From contig NZ_JAAGPD010000054.1 in the NCBI RefSeq assembly GCF_017104565.1, positions 1 to 64,000 on the forward strand: a stretch of 64,000 bases of DNA. Direction: 5' to 3'. Below the pieces are notes generated by a model that had not been told where the DNA came from, ran no database searches, and was given only the letters and a program-made list of their open reading frames with translations. A program made the position numbers and the translations under genes. Source of the stretch: Paraburkholderia sp. Tr-20389 (GTDB lineage: Bacteria > Pseudomonadota > Gammaproteobacteria > Burkholderiales > Burkholderiaceae). Position 1 is the stretch's first letter, and each line of letters opens with the position of its first letter. This document shows positions 19,791 to 28,868 of this stretch, one piece after another.

Positions 19791-20455
19791 TTTCTTTCTC
19801 GCTGGCATCCGCGGTTTGCTTCTGGTTTGCTGGTGTTGCCCCTGTGCGGGGCGGCACTTACTTTCTTTGCCGCCGCAAAGAAAGTAAGCAAAGAAAGCGG
19901 GCTAACACCGCCAGTGCTACTTGTTGCCTGCGGGCCCCCGGCAGTTCTTACGCTCCAGGCGGCAACGCACTTGTTTTCGCGCGTTGCCAGCGTGCTAACT
20001 CACGCATCACCCGCTTCACACTCCCGCGTCACGGGCCACGTTACCAGATATCCACGGCCGCCCAGGTGGCAAACTGTGTGTAGGCTGTCGCGATCGAAAT
20101 GCACCACTCCGGACTGAAAACCCGGATCGGTGTCGTAGGATCGCGAACGCGTAAGGTGCGACAAGCTACACACAGTTTGCCACCTGGGCGGCGCAGACGA
20201 GTCGCTGCCGCGGGCTGCCTGCGGGTGATGGAAGTAGGTGATGCGCCTGCTCAAGGCGCTGGCAACGGGTGCAAAACAAGGTGTTGCCGTGTGGAGTGCG
20301 GGACCCGTTGGGGACCCGCAGGCAAGTACAAAAGCTAGCGGTGTGAGCGGCTTTCTTTTGCCTACTTTTCTTTGCCGCTGCAAAGAAAAGTAGGTGCCGC
20401 CCCGCACAGGGGCAACACCAGCAAACCAGAAGCAAATCGCGGATGCCAGCGAAAA
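19791..20455. repeat. Large intergenic inverted-repeat element
   Basis: The outer arms 19791-19899 and 20342-20455 are near-identical in opposite orientation (GCTGGCATCCGCG..., GGTTTGCTGGTGTTGCCCCT and GTGCGGGGCGGCA on both sides, with a few mismatches). Homology continues inward more weakly to about 20030 and 20225, and the centre carries a perfect 27-bp inverted pair. The whole is two head-to-head copies of a roughly 330-bp unit. Within each arm, TACTTTCTTTGC and its complement make a further hairpin. No transposase is present. Short ORFs across it are arginine- and cysteine-rich on several frames and look non-coding. Confidence 0.8.
20057..20192. repeat. Central 27-bp perfect inverted repeat
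   Basis: Positions 20057-20083 (GCCGCCCAGGTGGCAAACTG plus TGTGTAG) and 20166-20192 are exact reverse complements, separated by 82 bp. This is the axis of the larger inverted-repeat element and could fold into a cruciform or an RNA hairpin. Confidence 0.9.
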
Positions 20456-20533
20456 AAAAGCCGCCCGCCAGCAAAAAAAACCAGAATGGCCACTGCGTCG
20501 CAGACAAAAAAAACAGGCAGCGCCAACAGCACC

Positions 20534-20989
20534 TCAACGGCCCAGCGAAGCCTTCAAAACCTCAGCCATCCGCTCAATCGCAAGAACATACCCTTGCGTC
20601 CCGCATCCACAGATAACCCCTTCCGCGACAGCGGACACATACGAGTGATGCCGAAACGCCTCACGCTTATGAATGTTCGAGATATGCACTTCAATGATTG
20701 GCTTCTCGATAGCCGACAACGCATCCGCAATCGCCACCGACGTATGCGTATAAGCCGCAGGATTGAACACGATCCCCTGCTGCGTCGTGCGCGCTTCGTG
20801 AATCCAGTCGATCAGCTCATGCTCGGCGTTCGACTGCCGAAAGTCGATCACGAGATCGAGCCGCTCGCCCGCCTCGCGGCAGCGGCGCGCAACATCGTCG
20901 AGCGTTTCCGCACCGTAGATGGTCGGCTCTCGCGTGCCAAGCAGGTTCAGATTGGGCCCGTTAAGGACCAGCACCGAAGCAAAACTCAT
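20534..20989 (-). CDS. aroQ: Type II 3-dehydroquinate dehydratase
   Basis: From ATG 20989 the product has 151 residues, the usual length. It catalyses dehydration of 3-dehydroquinate to 3-dehydroshikimate in the shikimate pathway. Visible landmarks are [20 protein letters not shown] with the catalytic tyrosine, [44 protein letters not shown] with the active-site histidine, and ICGCGTQGY. The 3' end abuts the inverted-repeat element. The GC-poor 420 bp upstream (20990-21406) contains no convincing gene. Confidence 0.92.
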   Translation of the reverse strand: MSFASVLVLNGPNLNLLGTREPTIYGAETLDDVARRCREAGERLDLVIDFRQSNAEHELIDWIHEARTTQQGIVFNPAAYTHTSVAIADALSAIEKPIIEVHISNIHKREAFRHHSYVSAVAEGVICGCGTQGYVLAIERMAEVLKASLGR

Positions 20990-21406
20990 GACCAAACACT
21001 CCACATAGTGACCCGTGTCGCACGAAGGCAAAGGCTTCCCCACGCACCTCGCGCGACGTCATCCGAAGTCTGCACGCCATCACAGCACCCGTCTTTTGGG
21101 GTTTTCACTTAATTTGTACGATCTAGTTAGTTTTATTTTCAAGTCATGCTCAAGCGTATCTGCCAGAATTTCTCTACCCAGCCTAGGATCAAAACGTAAC
21201 CAAATAGTACAAACTGAATTGTCGACACGCCCACGAAACCATGCACACCCGCGGGGCCACGCAGGCCGCCAACACCCCATCTGCACGCGAAAAACCGGGC
21301 ATAACGCTTGCGCCGATATAATTTCCGGAATCTTTTGCGGCTTTGCAGCGCGCCAGGGCCCCCGTCATTCGACGCCCGCGCGCAGCCGCCAACGAGAAGG
21401 AGACTT

Positions 21407-21748
21407 ATGAGGAAGCTAGCCGTTACCCTGTCCGTTCCGCTTTTGCTCGGCGCCTGCGCGCAATATCAGGCGTCGCACAACCCCGATGCCGGCGATCCGA
21501 TGAAGGACAACATGACGAGTCGCCCCGTCAGCGACGTCATCCAGTGCATGACGCAGGCCGCGGCCAAACACGACACGCCCGTCAAGGCCACGCCGATTCC
21601 CCAAGGCCAGATGCTCGACTTCGGCGACTCCAATATCGTCAAGATCCGCGCCGACAACGGCGGCACCACGTTCCGCTACTACGCCGGCAAACGCAATACG
21701 TCGAACCTGTGGATCGAGGGCGCCAGCAAGGAATGCGCGCCCGGATAA
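21407..21748 (+). CDS. Small conserved lipoprotein
   Basis: The 113-residue protein starts behind GAAGGAG and has a lipoprotein signal peptide with lipobox LLGAC, so Cys16 is the probable lipidated residue. The mature part carries VSDVIQCMTQAAAKHDTPVK and a C-terminal cysteine (SKECAPG) that could pair with the internal one. It would be anchored in a cell membrane facing the periplasm. I do not recognise a named function. Confidence 0.78.
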   Translation: MRKLAVTLSVPLLLGACAQYQASHNPDAGDPMKDNMTSRPVSDVIQCMTQAAAKHDTPVKATPIPQGQMLDFGDSNIVKIRADNGGTTFRYYAGKRNTSNLWIEGASKECAPG

Positions 21749-21937
21749 GGCGGCCGGAAGCGGCCTGGGACGCCCTGAGCCAGCTCGATCCCGTCTGAAC
21801 CGCTCGGCGGCGTAACTGCATGTAACAAGTTTTACGCCTGCCGAAGGCGGCTGCGCGGAAGGTTTAAGAATCGTTTAAGTCTTGCTCGTCACGATTCGTC
21901 TTTGACACTGACCTGCGTTCTGCCCAAGGTGCCAAGG

Positions 21938-22249
21938 ATGGACTACCACAAAGACCGAAACGACCTCATGAAGCGCATCGCAGCCGGTTCGCCCGCCGCA
22001 TCTGCGCAGGCCGCCGCCACCAAGGCCGCGCCGAAGAAGACGAACCTGTTGCGCCGGCTCCTGAGCCCGCATGAAATCGCGACGCTGCTGCTCCTGCTGC
22101 ACGCGCCGATGGCCGCGTTCGCCAAACCGGAAATTCCAACGCTGCAGGAAGCCGGTCTCGTCGAAACCGTCGCCACGGATGCCGGCGAATCACACATTCG
22201 TCTGACGCCCGAAGGCAACGCGATTCTGCGCGGACTCGGCGTCAAGTAA
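21938..22249 (+). CDS. Conserved hypothetical protein
   Basis: The 103-residue ORF begins MDYHKDRNDLMKRIAAG, has an alanine/lysine-rich linker and then a compact part with SPHEIATLLLLLHAPM and AGLVETVATD...IRLTPEGNAILRGLG. The second half resembles a winged-helix wing (a reading of pattern only). It is soluble, stands alone, and has an AAGGA site before the ATG. Confidence 0.62.
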   Translation: MDYHKDRNDLMKRIAAGSPAASAQAAATKAAPKKTNLLRRLLSPHEIATLLLLLHAPMAAFAKPEIPTLQEAGLVETVATDAGESHIRLTPEGNAILRGLGVK

Positions 22250-22278
22250 GCCATCGTTCGCGGCGATGCGTTGCGGAC

Positions 22279-22614
22279 TCACGCCTGCCATACGGCGTAC
22301 CCTGCTTCGCGCAAGCCGATCGCCAGCTCGACTTCCATGTCGCGCGCGCCCTCGTAAGGCATCGGATTGAACACCTCGTACAGTTCCGGCATCAGCCGCA
22401 AACCAAAGTCGCGCACATAGCGATTCGACTGGATGCCCGCCTTGTGCCGGTCGAAGCGCAAATCCGGATCCAGGCCGGTCATCCCCACATACACGCACGG
22501 ACGTTCGAACCGATACTCGGGATTCGCGTGGCGAAACCGCGCCACGTTCCAGACGGTATCGTCGAGTGCGACCACGTACACGTAGTAGCGAAGTTTTCCG
22601 CGGCGAGCAGGCAT
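22279..22614 (-). CDS. GIY-YIG-like small protein
   Basis: The 111-residue protein contains YYVYVVAL and, later, PCVYVGMTGLDPDLRFDRHK, which matches the GIY-YIG fold (Y-V-Y ... Y-V-G-x-T) with an arginine in the expected helix. The spacing between the two strands is longer than in UvrC-type nucleases, so catalytic activity is uncertain. It lies 22 bp downstream of the AraC gene on the same strand. Confidence 0.6.
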   Translation of the reverse strand: MPARRGKLRYYVYVVALDDTVWNVARFRHANPEYRFERPCVYVGMTGLDPDLRFDRHKAGIQSNRYVRDFGLRLMPELYEVFNPMPYEGARDMEVELAIGLREAGYAVWQA

Positions 22615-22636
22615 CGTTATCCGGCGAAACGGCCCA

Positions 22637-23413
22637 TTAGCTGCGCGACGTGCCGTGCAACAGCATCCGGTATTCAGTCGGCGTCACGCCGACGGTCGCC
22701 TTGAACTGCCGCGTGAACGCGCTGTGATCCGTGTAGCCGCACAGCGCGGCCACGTCGGTGACCTTGTCGTGCGACACGAGCAATGCCGTGGCCGCATCGA
22801 GCCGCGTCTTCAGCAACACCTGGCGCGGCGTCAGATGAAACACCTTGTGGAAGTAGCGTTCAAGCTGCGCCACCGACATATCGGCCATCGCGGCAAGCTG
22901 CTTGAGATTGAGCGGCTGCACGTAGTTCTCTTGCAGATACTGGACGACCGTCGCGAGCCGGCTGTACGCCGGGTGGCTGCTTTCGTCGGCGCGCAGATCG
23001 CGCGAAATGCCCGCCAGCCCGACGACGCGCCCCGTCGCATCGCGCAACGGCTGCTTGCAGGTCAGACACCAGCCGGGCTGCCGGCCCGGATACAGATGCA
23101 ATTCCAGCTGATCGACCATCTGGTTGCCGACGTGGATCACCGCCTTGTCCTGCGCCGTGTAGATGCGGCCGAAGCGACTCGGAAACACGTCCTCGGCCGT
23201 CTTGCCGAGCAGCTTTTCCTTCTCCTTGAACCCGCAGCGCGACACGAGCGTGCGATTGACGAGTGCATAGCGCGCCTGCGCGTCCTTCACGAAGAACACG
23301 ATGTCGGGCATCGCGTCGAACACCGGTTCGAGCAGCGCGAAATGCGACAGCATGCCGGCCAGCGAGGCCTCACCCGGATCGAGCGTGTCGAGCGCAGAAG
23401 CGAACGTGTTCAT
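22637..23413 (-). CDS. PAS-domain AraC-family regulator, probable hydroxyproline-cluster activator
   Basis: From ATG 23413 the 258-residue protein has a PAS sensor (about 20-140: FDAMPDIVFFVKDAQARYALV, LGKTAEDVFP) and a C-terminal double-HTH AraC domain (about 155-255: LKQLAAMADMSVAQLERYFH, VTDVAALCGYTDHSAFTRQF). It lies directly after the dehydrogenase genes, on the same strand, in the position of the lhp regulator in other proteobacteria. A role as activator responding to a hydroxyproline-derived signal is inferred. Confidence 0.85.
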   Translation of the reverse strand: MNTFASALDTLDPGEASLAGMLSHFALLEPVFDAMPDIVFFVKDAQARYALVNRTLVSRCGFKEKEKLLGKTAEDVFPSRFGRIYTAQDKAVIHVGNQMVDQLELHLYPGRQPGWCLTCKQPLRDATGRVVGLAGISRDLRADESSHPAYSRLATVVQYLQENYVQPLNLKQLAAMADMSVAQLERYFHKVFHLTPRQVLLKTRLDAATALLVSHDKVTDVAALCGYTDHSAFTRQFKATVGVTPTEYRMLLHGTSRS

Positions 23414-23549
23414 CGTGCGGGTTCCATGCATGGACTGCGAGGACGTGGAGGTGGCCGCCGCGGACATTCGCGCGGCTGATCGATTATAGGGCGGCGCGGC
23501 GCGGGTTAAAAAATCGCGAGCGGATGTGTTCGGAGGTGCGTGCAATCGG

Positions 23550-24833
23550 TCAACGTGAGTCTTCGTCCGAATCCGCGGCGAGTATCAGCGTGCCGATCTG
23601 TACAGGATGAATCGGCGGACGAACCTGCGCCACGTCCCAGCCGAACAGCGCCTGCGCCGCGCCGCCGCAGATACGCCCCTGACACGCGCCCATTCCGCAG
23701 CGCGTGTGCAGTTTCGCATCGCGCCAGTTTCGCTGCGCGCGGACCTCGCCGATCGACACGTCTTCGCAACGACACAGCAGCGTGTCGTCGGCGGGCAGTT
23801 GCAGTGCGGCGCCGCGCAACGCGAATGCCGCATCGACGCGCGCCGCGAAACGTTGCCAGCGCGCACGTTGACGCAGCAGCGTCTCGCCGGGTTGGCCGCC
23901 GATCGCGCGAAGGCCCGCGATCCGCCCTTCCACCCGCGCGCGTTCCATGCCGCCGACGCCCGTGCATTCGCCTGCCGCGAATACGTTGGCGACGGAGGTG
24001 CGTTGCGCGTCGTCGACGGCGATCGCGCCGTCCTCGCGCGTCGCGCAACCCAGTGCACGAGCGAGCGTCGTATTCGGCACGAGGCCGTAGCCGCACGCGA
24101 TGCGGTCGCAATCGATGGTCTCGATGCGACCGCCGTCGCGTTCGACGATCGCCCGTTCGACGCGCCCGCTGCCCTGCGCCGCGCGCACGACACTCGATGT
24201 CAGGTAGCGGAACCCCGTCAAGCCGCGCGTCAATTGCGCGGCTTGCAGGAGCTTCGCAGGCGTGGCCGCGAGCGAGATGCCGAAGCGCATCACCGCGCCG
24301 AACTTCGCCTGCTCGACGACGGCGACCACCTGCGCGCCTGCGGCCCGCGCGGTCGCGAGCGAAGCGAACAGCAACGGACCGCTGCCCGCGATCACGATGC
24401 GTTCGCCGCGCACGGGCACGCCGCCCTTGATCAGCGCCTGCAGACCGCCCGCGCCCGTCACGCCGGGCAGCGTCCATCCCGAGAACGGCAATAGCCGTTC
24501 GCGCGCGCCCGTCGCGAGAATCAGGCGGTCGTAGCCGATGCACGCGCCGCCATACTCCGTCGATTCGATGAGCAACCGTCCTCCATCGAGCGGCGCGACG
24601 ATACGCGCGCCGCACGTGAGCGTCACGTTGCCGCGGCCGGCGATGCGATGCAGCAGCGAAGACAGATCCTCCGATGGCGGATGCGCCGGGCCGTTGCGCC
24701 ACACCTGGCCGCCCGCGCGCGGATTGTCGTCGAGCACGGCGACCCGCGCGCCCGCCTGCGCGGCTTCGTATGCGGCAGCGAGTCCCGCCGGTCCCGCGCC
24801 CACGACCACGACGTCGAAATGCTGATCGTTCAT
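23550..24833 (-). CDS. D-hydroxyproline dehydrogenase, FAD/NAD(P)-binding subunit with BFD-like Fe-S domain
   Basis: The 427-residue protein starts at ATG 24833, which overlaps the ferredoxin-like gene's stop by four bases. It has an N-terminal FAD site (DVVVVGAGPAGLAAAYEAAQ), a second dinucleotide fold (IVIAGSGPLLFASL), ANVFAAGECTGVGG, and a C-terminal cysteine cluster CRCEDVS...TRCGMGACQGRICG for a [2Fe-2S] centre. This is the HcnB/LhpE type subunit. With the DAAO-like and 2Fe-2S subunits encoded upstream it should form a heterotrimer that oxidises cis-4-hydroxy-D-proline to pyrroline-4-hydroxy-2-carboxylate. Confidence 0.85.
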   Translation of the reverse strand: MNDQHFDVVVVGAGPAGLAAAYEAAQAGARVAVLDDNPRAGGQVWRNGPAHPPSEDLSSLLHRIAGRGNVTLTCGARIVAPLDGGRLLIESTEYGGACIGYDRLILATGARERLLPFSGWTLPGVTGAGGLQALIKGGVPVRGERIVIAGSGPLLFASLATARAAGAQVVAVVEQAKFGAVMRFGISLAATPAKLLQAAQLTRGLTGFRYLTSSVVRAAQGSGRVERAIVERDGGRIETIDCDRIACGYGLVPNTTLARALGCATREDGAIAVDDAQRTSVANVFAAGECTGVGGMERARVEGRIAGLRAIGGQPGETLLRQRARWQRFAARVDAAFALRGAALQLPADDTLLCRCEDVSIGEVRAQRNWRDAKLHTRCGMGACQGRICGGAAQALFGWDVAQVRPPIHPVQIGTLILAADSDEDSR

Positions 24834-25102
24834 CGCAACCTCGTCGTTTGCACGTGCTGGCCGTCGCGACACAAGGTCTGACACGCGAGCACATGCGCGC
24901 GTCCGTCGACGGTGACGCGGCATTCCTGGCACACGCCCATGCCGCACAGCGGCGCGCGCGGCTCGCCGCTCACGGAAGTGCGCGTGCCGGATGACATCGC
25001 ACCGCATATCGCGAGCGCGGCGGCGATGGTCGCGCCCGGTTCGACTTCGACGGCTTGACCGTCGATCGTCAGGCGAAGTCGTAACGGAAGCGCGTCAGGC
25101 AT
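24830..25102 (-). CDS. D-hydroxyproline dehydrogenase, small [2Fe-2S] subunit
   Basis: This 90-residue ferredoxin-like protein has the cluster motif CGMGVCQECRV with a fourth cysteine in ACQTLC. It matches HcnA/LhpF-type small subunits that carry electrons between the two flavin subunits. It overlaps both neighbours (8 bp with the DAAO-like gene, 4 bp with the FAD subunit gene), so the three are translationally coupled. Confidence 0.85.
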   Translation of the reverse strand: MPDALPLRLRLTIDGQAVEVEPGATIAAALAICGAMSSGTRTSVSGEPRAPLCGMGVCQECRVTVDGRAHVLACQTLCRDGQHVQTTRLR

Positions 25103-26234
25103 GACAGGCTCCGAATTCGAAGCGTGCGGGGAGAAAAGGATCGATAGCGATGGCGGCCGCCGTCCGCGTGATCTGCGCGGCCAACAACTGCGCGGTGCCG
25201 AGCGACGTCGTCACGCCAAGCCCTTCATGACCGACGGCGAGCCACACGCCAGGTGCCGCGTCGCCTGCGGGGCCGATCAGCGGCATGCCATCGGGCGATG
25301 CCGCGCGAAAGCCCGTCCATGCGCGAATGCCATTGAGCGCCGGCAACTCGGGCAGGTAGCGCGCCGCGCGTTGCAGCATGCGGGCGAGCACGGGCATGTC
25401 AACGGAGGAATCGGTCGTGTCGAACTGGCGCGACGAACCGATCAGCAGTTGCCCCGTCGGCCGAGGTTGCGCATTGAACGCGACGGATGTGCCCGTCGCG
25501 TGATGCGCGCTCTTGATGTAGCCGAGTTCGAGGAGTTGATGACGAACAAAACCCGGATAGCGATCGGTGATCAGCAGGTGGCCTTTTTTCGGTTGCAAGG
25601 GCAGGCCTTGCACCAGTTCGCGCGCCTGCAATCCGTTCGCGACGACGACATGCGCGCCGCCGATCCGCTCGCCATTCGACAGCGTGACCCGGTGTGCATC
25701 GACACTCGCCACGTAGGTATCGGGCCGCACATCGATGCGAGCGGCGCCCGGAGACTGCGTGAGCAGCCATTGCGCAACGGACGGCGCGTACACGATGCTG
25801 TCGTGTTCGATGAGCAAACCACCCGCCATGCCCGGCGCAAGGGACGGCTCGCCTTCATACAGCGCGCGCTCGTCCAGCAGTTCCGCCGCTACGCCTTGCG
25901 CGACGAACGCCGCCTGCATCGAGCGCGCGGCGTCGAGTTCTTCGGCGTCGGCGGCGACCCAGAGTGTGCCGCAACGCGAAAAGGCATCGCGCGTTCCAAG
26001 CTGCGGCGCCAGTTCGAGCCACAGATCGCGCGAATAGCGGCTCAACGCGAATTCCGCGGGAGAGTCGTTCATCACGACGATATGCCCCATGCCCGCGGCC
26101 GTCGCGCCGCCGCCGATCCCGCGCGCCTCCAGCACCGTCACGCTCAGCCCGCGCGCCGCCAGTTCCGCCGCGCACGCCGCGCCGACGATGCCCGCGCCGA
26201 CGATCACGACATCGGCCGTCATACCCGCCGTCAT
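25095..26234 (-). CDS. D-hydroxyproline dehydrogenase, DAAO-like FAD subunit
   Basis: The start at 26234 overlaps the epimerase stop (ATGA) and gives 379 residues; an in-frame ATG four codons later is also possible. The protein begins [20 protein letters not shown], the FAD site of the glycine/D-amino-acid oxidase (DAO) family, and has [28 protein letters not shown] and [20 protein letters not shown] near the C-terminus. It is the HcnC/LhpB-type catalytic subunit, oxidising cis-4-hydroxy-D-proline made by the adjacent epimerase. Confidence 0.85.
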   Translation of the reverse strand: MTAGMTADVVIVGAGIVGAACAAELAARGLSVTVLEARGIGGGATAAGMGHIVVMNDSPAEFALSRYSRDLWLELAPQLGTRDAFSRCGTLWVAADAEELDAARSMQAAFVAQGVAAELLDERALYEGEPSLAPGMAGGLLIEHDSIVYAPSVAQWLLTQSPGAARIDVRPDTYVASVDAHRVTLSNGERIGGAHVVVANGLQARELVQGLPLQPKKGHLLITDRYPGFVRHQLLELGYIKSAHHATGTSVAFNAQPRPTGQLLIGSSRQFDTTDSSVDMPVLARMLQRAARYLPELPALNGIRAWTGFRAASPDGMPLIGPAGDAAPGVWLAVGHEGLGVTTSLGTAQLLAAQITRTAAAIAIDPFLPARFEFGACHA

Positions 26235-27196
26235 ACCGTTCTGATGCCCCACGCGAACGGGTCGCGCTCGTCGAAGCACAGGCGGCTTTCGGCCATGATG
26301 TGCGCGTGCCCGGTAATGGTCGGAATCACGGTCGCAACGCCGTCCTGCGTGCCGCCCTCGGCATAGCTCGCCTCGAACACGCTGCCGATGATGCTCTCTT
26401 GACGCCACACCTTGCCGGCTGCAAGCTTGCCGTCGGCGGCGAGGCACGCGACCTTCGCGCTCGTGCCCGTGCCGCACGGCGAGCGGTCGTACGCGTTGCC
26501 TGGGCACAGCACGAAGCTGCGGCTGTCGAGGCCCGCGCGCGAACCCGGACCGAACAGTTCGATGTGGTCGATCGGCGCGCCGTGCGCACCCGTGATGCCC
26601 GCTGCGATCAGCGCATCGCGAATCGCCGAACTGAACTGCGTGAGTTCCGCGATGTTCGATGCCTCCAGCGAGCGCCCGTGCTCCGCCACGAGGAAGAACC
26701 AGTTGCCGCCCCACGAAATATCGCCCTTCAACGCGCCGAAGCCCGGGACGTCGACCGTCACGTCCTTGCGATGCCGGTACGCGGGCACGTTGCGCACCGA
26801 CACGCTGAGGTCGTCGTTGAGCGTCGCCTCTACGATACCCACTGGCGTATCGATCAGATGGCGGCCCGGACCGATCCGTCCCATATGCGCGAGCGATACG
26901 ACGAGACCGATGGTCCCGTGTCCGCACATGCCCAGATAGCCGACGTTGTTGAAGAAAATCACGCCCGCCGCGCATTCCTTGCGATCCGGCTCGCACAGCA
27001 GCGCACCGACGACCACATCGGACCCGCGCGGCTCGGTGACGATGCCCGCGCGCCAGTCGTCGAAGCGCGTGCGAAACACGTCGAGCCGCTGCGAGAGCGT
27101 ACCGCCGCCCAGTTCGGGGCCACCGGACACGACGAGGCGGGTAGGTTCACCGCCCGTGTGCGAATCGATCACGTTCAAGGTTTTCATGCTGCTCAT
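26231..27196 (-). CDS. lhpA: 4-hydroxyproline 2-epimerase (proline racemase family)
   Basis: The 321-residue protein converts trans-4-hydroxy-L-proline to cis-4-hydroxy-D-proline. Both catalytic cysteines are present: Cys91 in GMCGHGTIG and Cys241 in [10 protein letters not shown], with the [10 protein letters not shown] start and GGNWFFLV. The Cys/Cys pair separates it from the Cys/Thr dehydratases of this family. It heads a minus-strand operon with the three dehydrogenase subunits. An in-frame ATG three codons in is an equal start candidate. The 348-bp gap to the divergent deaminase gene is the shared promoter region. Confidence 0.9.
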   Translation of the reverse strand: MSSMKTLNVIDSHTGGEPTRLVVSGGPELGGGTLSQRLDVFRTRFDDWRAGIVTEPRGSDVVVGALLCEPDRKECAAGVIFFNNVGYLGMCGHGTIGLVVSLAHMGRIGPGRHLIDTPVGIVEATLNDDLSVSVRNVPAYRHRKDVTVDVPGFGALKGDISWGGNWFFLVAEHGRSLEASNIAELTQFSSAIRDALIAAGITGAHGAPIDHIELFGPGSRAGLDSRSFVLCPGNAYDRSPCGTGTSAKVACLAADGKLAAGKVWRQESIIGSVFEASYAEGGTQDGVATVIPTITGHAHIMAESRLCFDERDPFAWGIRTV

Positions 27197-27544
27197 GGTA
27201 GGAACGCGGCGTCACACAGTCTTGAAGTGGCTGCGCGTGGATTGTGACGATTTCGGCATAGTCGCGTCGATGCGGGCGCGCTATGTTTCCACGCTGGCTT
27301 CAGGCCGGCTGCCTAATTCACAATGTCCGGCCGCATCAGGCGCGAGCGCGGCATCGGAGCCGTGAACTTCATGCACTTCACGCTGCATGAATCAACTCGT
27401 GAACACCGAAAGCATCGTGAATCAGGGATTCCCCTTGCACAGACACTATGCCGAAATCGTCACGCGAAACGCGCGATTCGCGCAAGACACCCGAATATTC
27501 CCTGCTTACACTGCATCCCACTCAACACGTTCAGGAGAGCAGTC
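27197..27544. promoter_or_regulatory. Divergent control region of the hydroxyproline cluster
   Basis: This 348-bp non-coding interval separates lhpA from the deaminase gene. An interrupted inverted motif of CACTTCACGCTGCATGAA and TGAATCAAC-type sequence lies near 27370-27400, where an AraC activator could bind, but no clear site can be assigned. Confidence 0.4.
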
Positions 27545-28450
27545 GTGGCGCATATCTGGGAAGGCGTATTGCCCGCAGTCACCACCAAGTTCAACGCGGA
27601 TTTCAGCATAGATCGCGCGGCGACCGCCAAAAATATCGACGCGCAGATCGAAGCGGGCGTCGATGGCATCATCGTGTGCGGCTCGCTTGGCGAGGCGTCC
27701 ACGCTGTCGCTCGATGAAAAGCTCGAAGTGCTCGACGTGGCCGTCGAGGCAGCGCGCGGCCGCGTGCCCGTGCTGCTGACGATCGCCGAAAACAGCACGC
27801 TCGACGGCTGCCGTCAGGCCGAAGCGGGTGCGAAGCGCGGCGCAGCCGGTTATATGGTGCTGCCGGGCCTGCGCTATCTGTCGGACCGCCGCGAGACGCT
27901 GAACCATTTCCGCATGGTCGCCGACGCGAGCCCGCTGCCGTTGATGATCTACAACAATCCGCTCGCGTATGGCGTCGACATGACGCCCGAGATGTTCGCC
28001 GAAATCGCCGACGAGAAGAAGATCGTCGCGATCAAGGAGTCGTGCGGCGATGTGCGTCGCGTGACGGATCTGATCAACGAAGTGGGCGACCGGTACGCGA
28101 TTCTGTGCGGCGTCGACAATCTGGCGATGGAAGCGGTCCTGATGGGTGCGCACGGCTGGGTCGCGGGATTGGTCTGCGCGTTCCCGCACGAAACGGTCGC
28201 GATCTACAAGCTGCTCAAGGCGGGACGGCTCGAAGAGGCGCGCGCGATCTATCGCTGGTTTGCGCCGCTGCTCGCGCTCGATGTGTCGGCGAAACTCGTG
28301 CAGAACATCAAGCTGGCGGAAGCGATTGTCGGGCTGGGCACGGAGCCCGTGCGTCCGCCGCGTTTGCCGCTCGCGGGCGACGAACGCGAGGCCGTCGAAG
28401 CGCTGATCCGCCGGTCGATCGAGACGCGGCCGGCACTGCCGAAGCTCTGA
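27545..28450 (+). CDS. lhpC: 1-Pyrroline-4-hydroxy-2-carboxylate deaminase (DHDPS/NAL family)
   Basis: The start is GTG 27545 behind AGGAGAG, giving 301 residues; upstream in-frame ATGs lack this signal. The protein has the DapA/NanA (beta-alpha)8 layout with CGSLGEASTLS, the catalytic tyrosine in MIYNNPLAYG (Tyr136) and Schiff-base Lys164 in VAIKESCGD. In the lhp pathway this enzyme deaminates and dehydrates the pyrroline product to alpha-ketoglutarate semialdehyde. The next enzyme, the semialdehyde dehydrogenase, and a transporter are not in this window. KdgD-type dehydratase or another aldolase would be alternatives without this neighbourhood. Confidence 0.85.
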   Translation: MAHIWEGVLPAVTTKFNADFSIDRAATAKNIDAQIEAGVDGIIVCGSLGEASTLSLDEKLEVLDVAVEAARGRVPVLLTIAENSTLDGCRQAEAGAKRGAAGYMVLPGLRYLSDRRETLNHFRMVADASPLPLMIYNNPLAYGVDMTPEMFAEIADEKKIVAIKESCGDVRRVTDLINEVGDRYAILCGVDNLAMEAVLMGAHGWVAGLVCAFPHETVAIYKLLKAGRLEEARAIYRWFAPLLALDVSAKLVQNIKLAEAIVGLGTEPVRPPRLPLAGDEREAVEALIRRSIETRPALPKL

Positions 28451-28484
28451 TCAGCCAGAAGTTATCTGACAGCAGGAAAAGAAA

Positions 28485-28504
28485 GCGGCGGCCTCGGCCG
28501 CCGC
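28485..28504. terminator. GC-rich hairpin after lhpC
   Basis: GCGGCGGC and GCCGCCGC form an 8-bp stem with a CTCG tetraloop. The U-rich side is weak on both strands, so efficiency is uncertain. Confidence 0.5.
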
Positions 28505-28545
28505 GAAACACCGCTCACGTTGCATGAGCCTGGATACCGCTGCGA

Positions 28546-28868
28546 TCAGGCCGCCTCGGCGTGCGGCACGACAACGTTCTCATTCGAACGCAGATGCAGC
28601 AGCCGGTAACCGCTCTTGTACACGGGCTGCAGACGGAAATCGTTGTGCGGCTCGATTTGCAGCAGCAGACGCAGGCGCGACACATGGCTGTCGATCGTGC
28701 GCGTCACTTCGCGAAACTCGCGGCCCCAGACCATCGCGAAAATGTGATCGCGCGACAGCACGCGGCCGATATTCGAAAAGAACAGCGACGCCAGCCGGTA
28801 CTGCGTGCCCGACAGCTGAACGGGCGCGCCGCGCAGCGTGACGAGTTGGCGACGGGTGTCGAAGTGTT
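28546..28868 (-). pseudogene. 3' fragment of an OmpR/PhoB-type response regulator
   Basis: The frame reads HFDTRRQLVTLRGAPVQLSG, QYRLASLFFSN, LSRDHIFAMVWG, RTIDSHVSRLRLLLQI and YKSGYRLLHL before the stop: this is nearly a full winged-helix effector domain (about 107 residues). Just before it, at 28869-28871, the same frame has TAA, and the receiver domain is absent. Homology stops abruptly where low-GC accessory DNA begins. It is therefore the stump of a disrupted chromosomal gene. A short internal start (28761) could express half of the domain, but a function is unlikely. Confidence 0.8.

Noticed and set aside
19500-20540. Small protein genes in the inverted-repeat element
   Set aside because: Similar ORFs appear in both arms in different frames and have low-complexity Arg/Cys/Phe content. 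The repeated DNA, not a protein, explains them.
19740-20540. An insertion sequence with transposase
   Set aside because: The terminal-repeat-like arms suggest one, but no frame in the element has a DDE, HUH or serine recombinase motif, and no target-site duplication was found.
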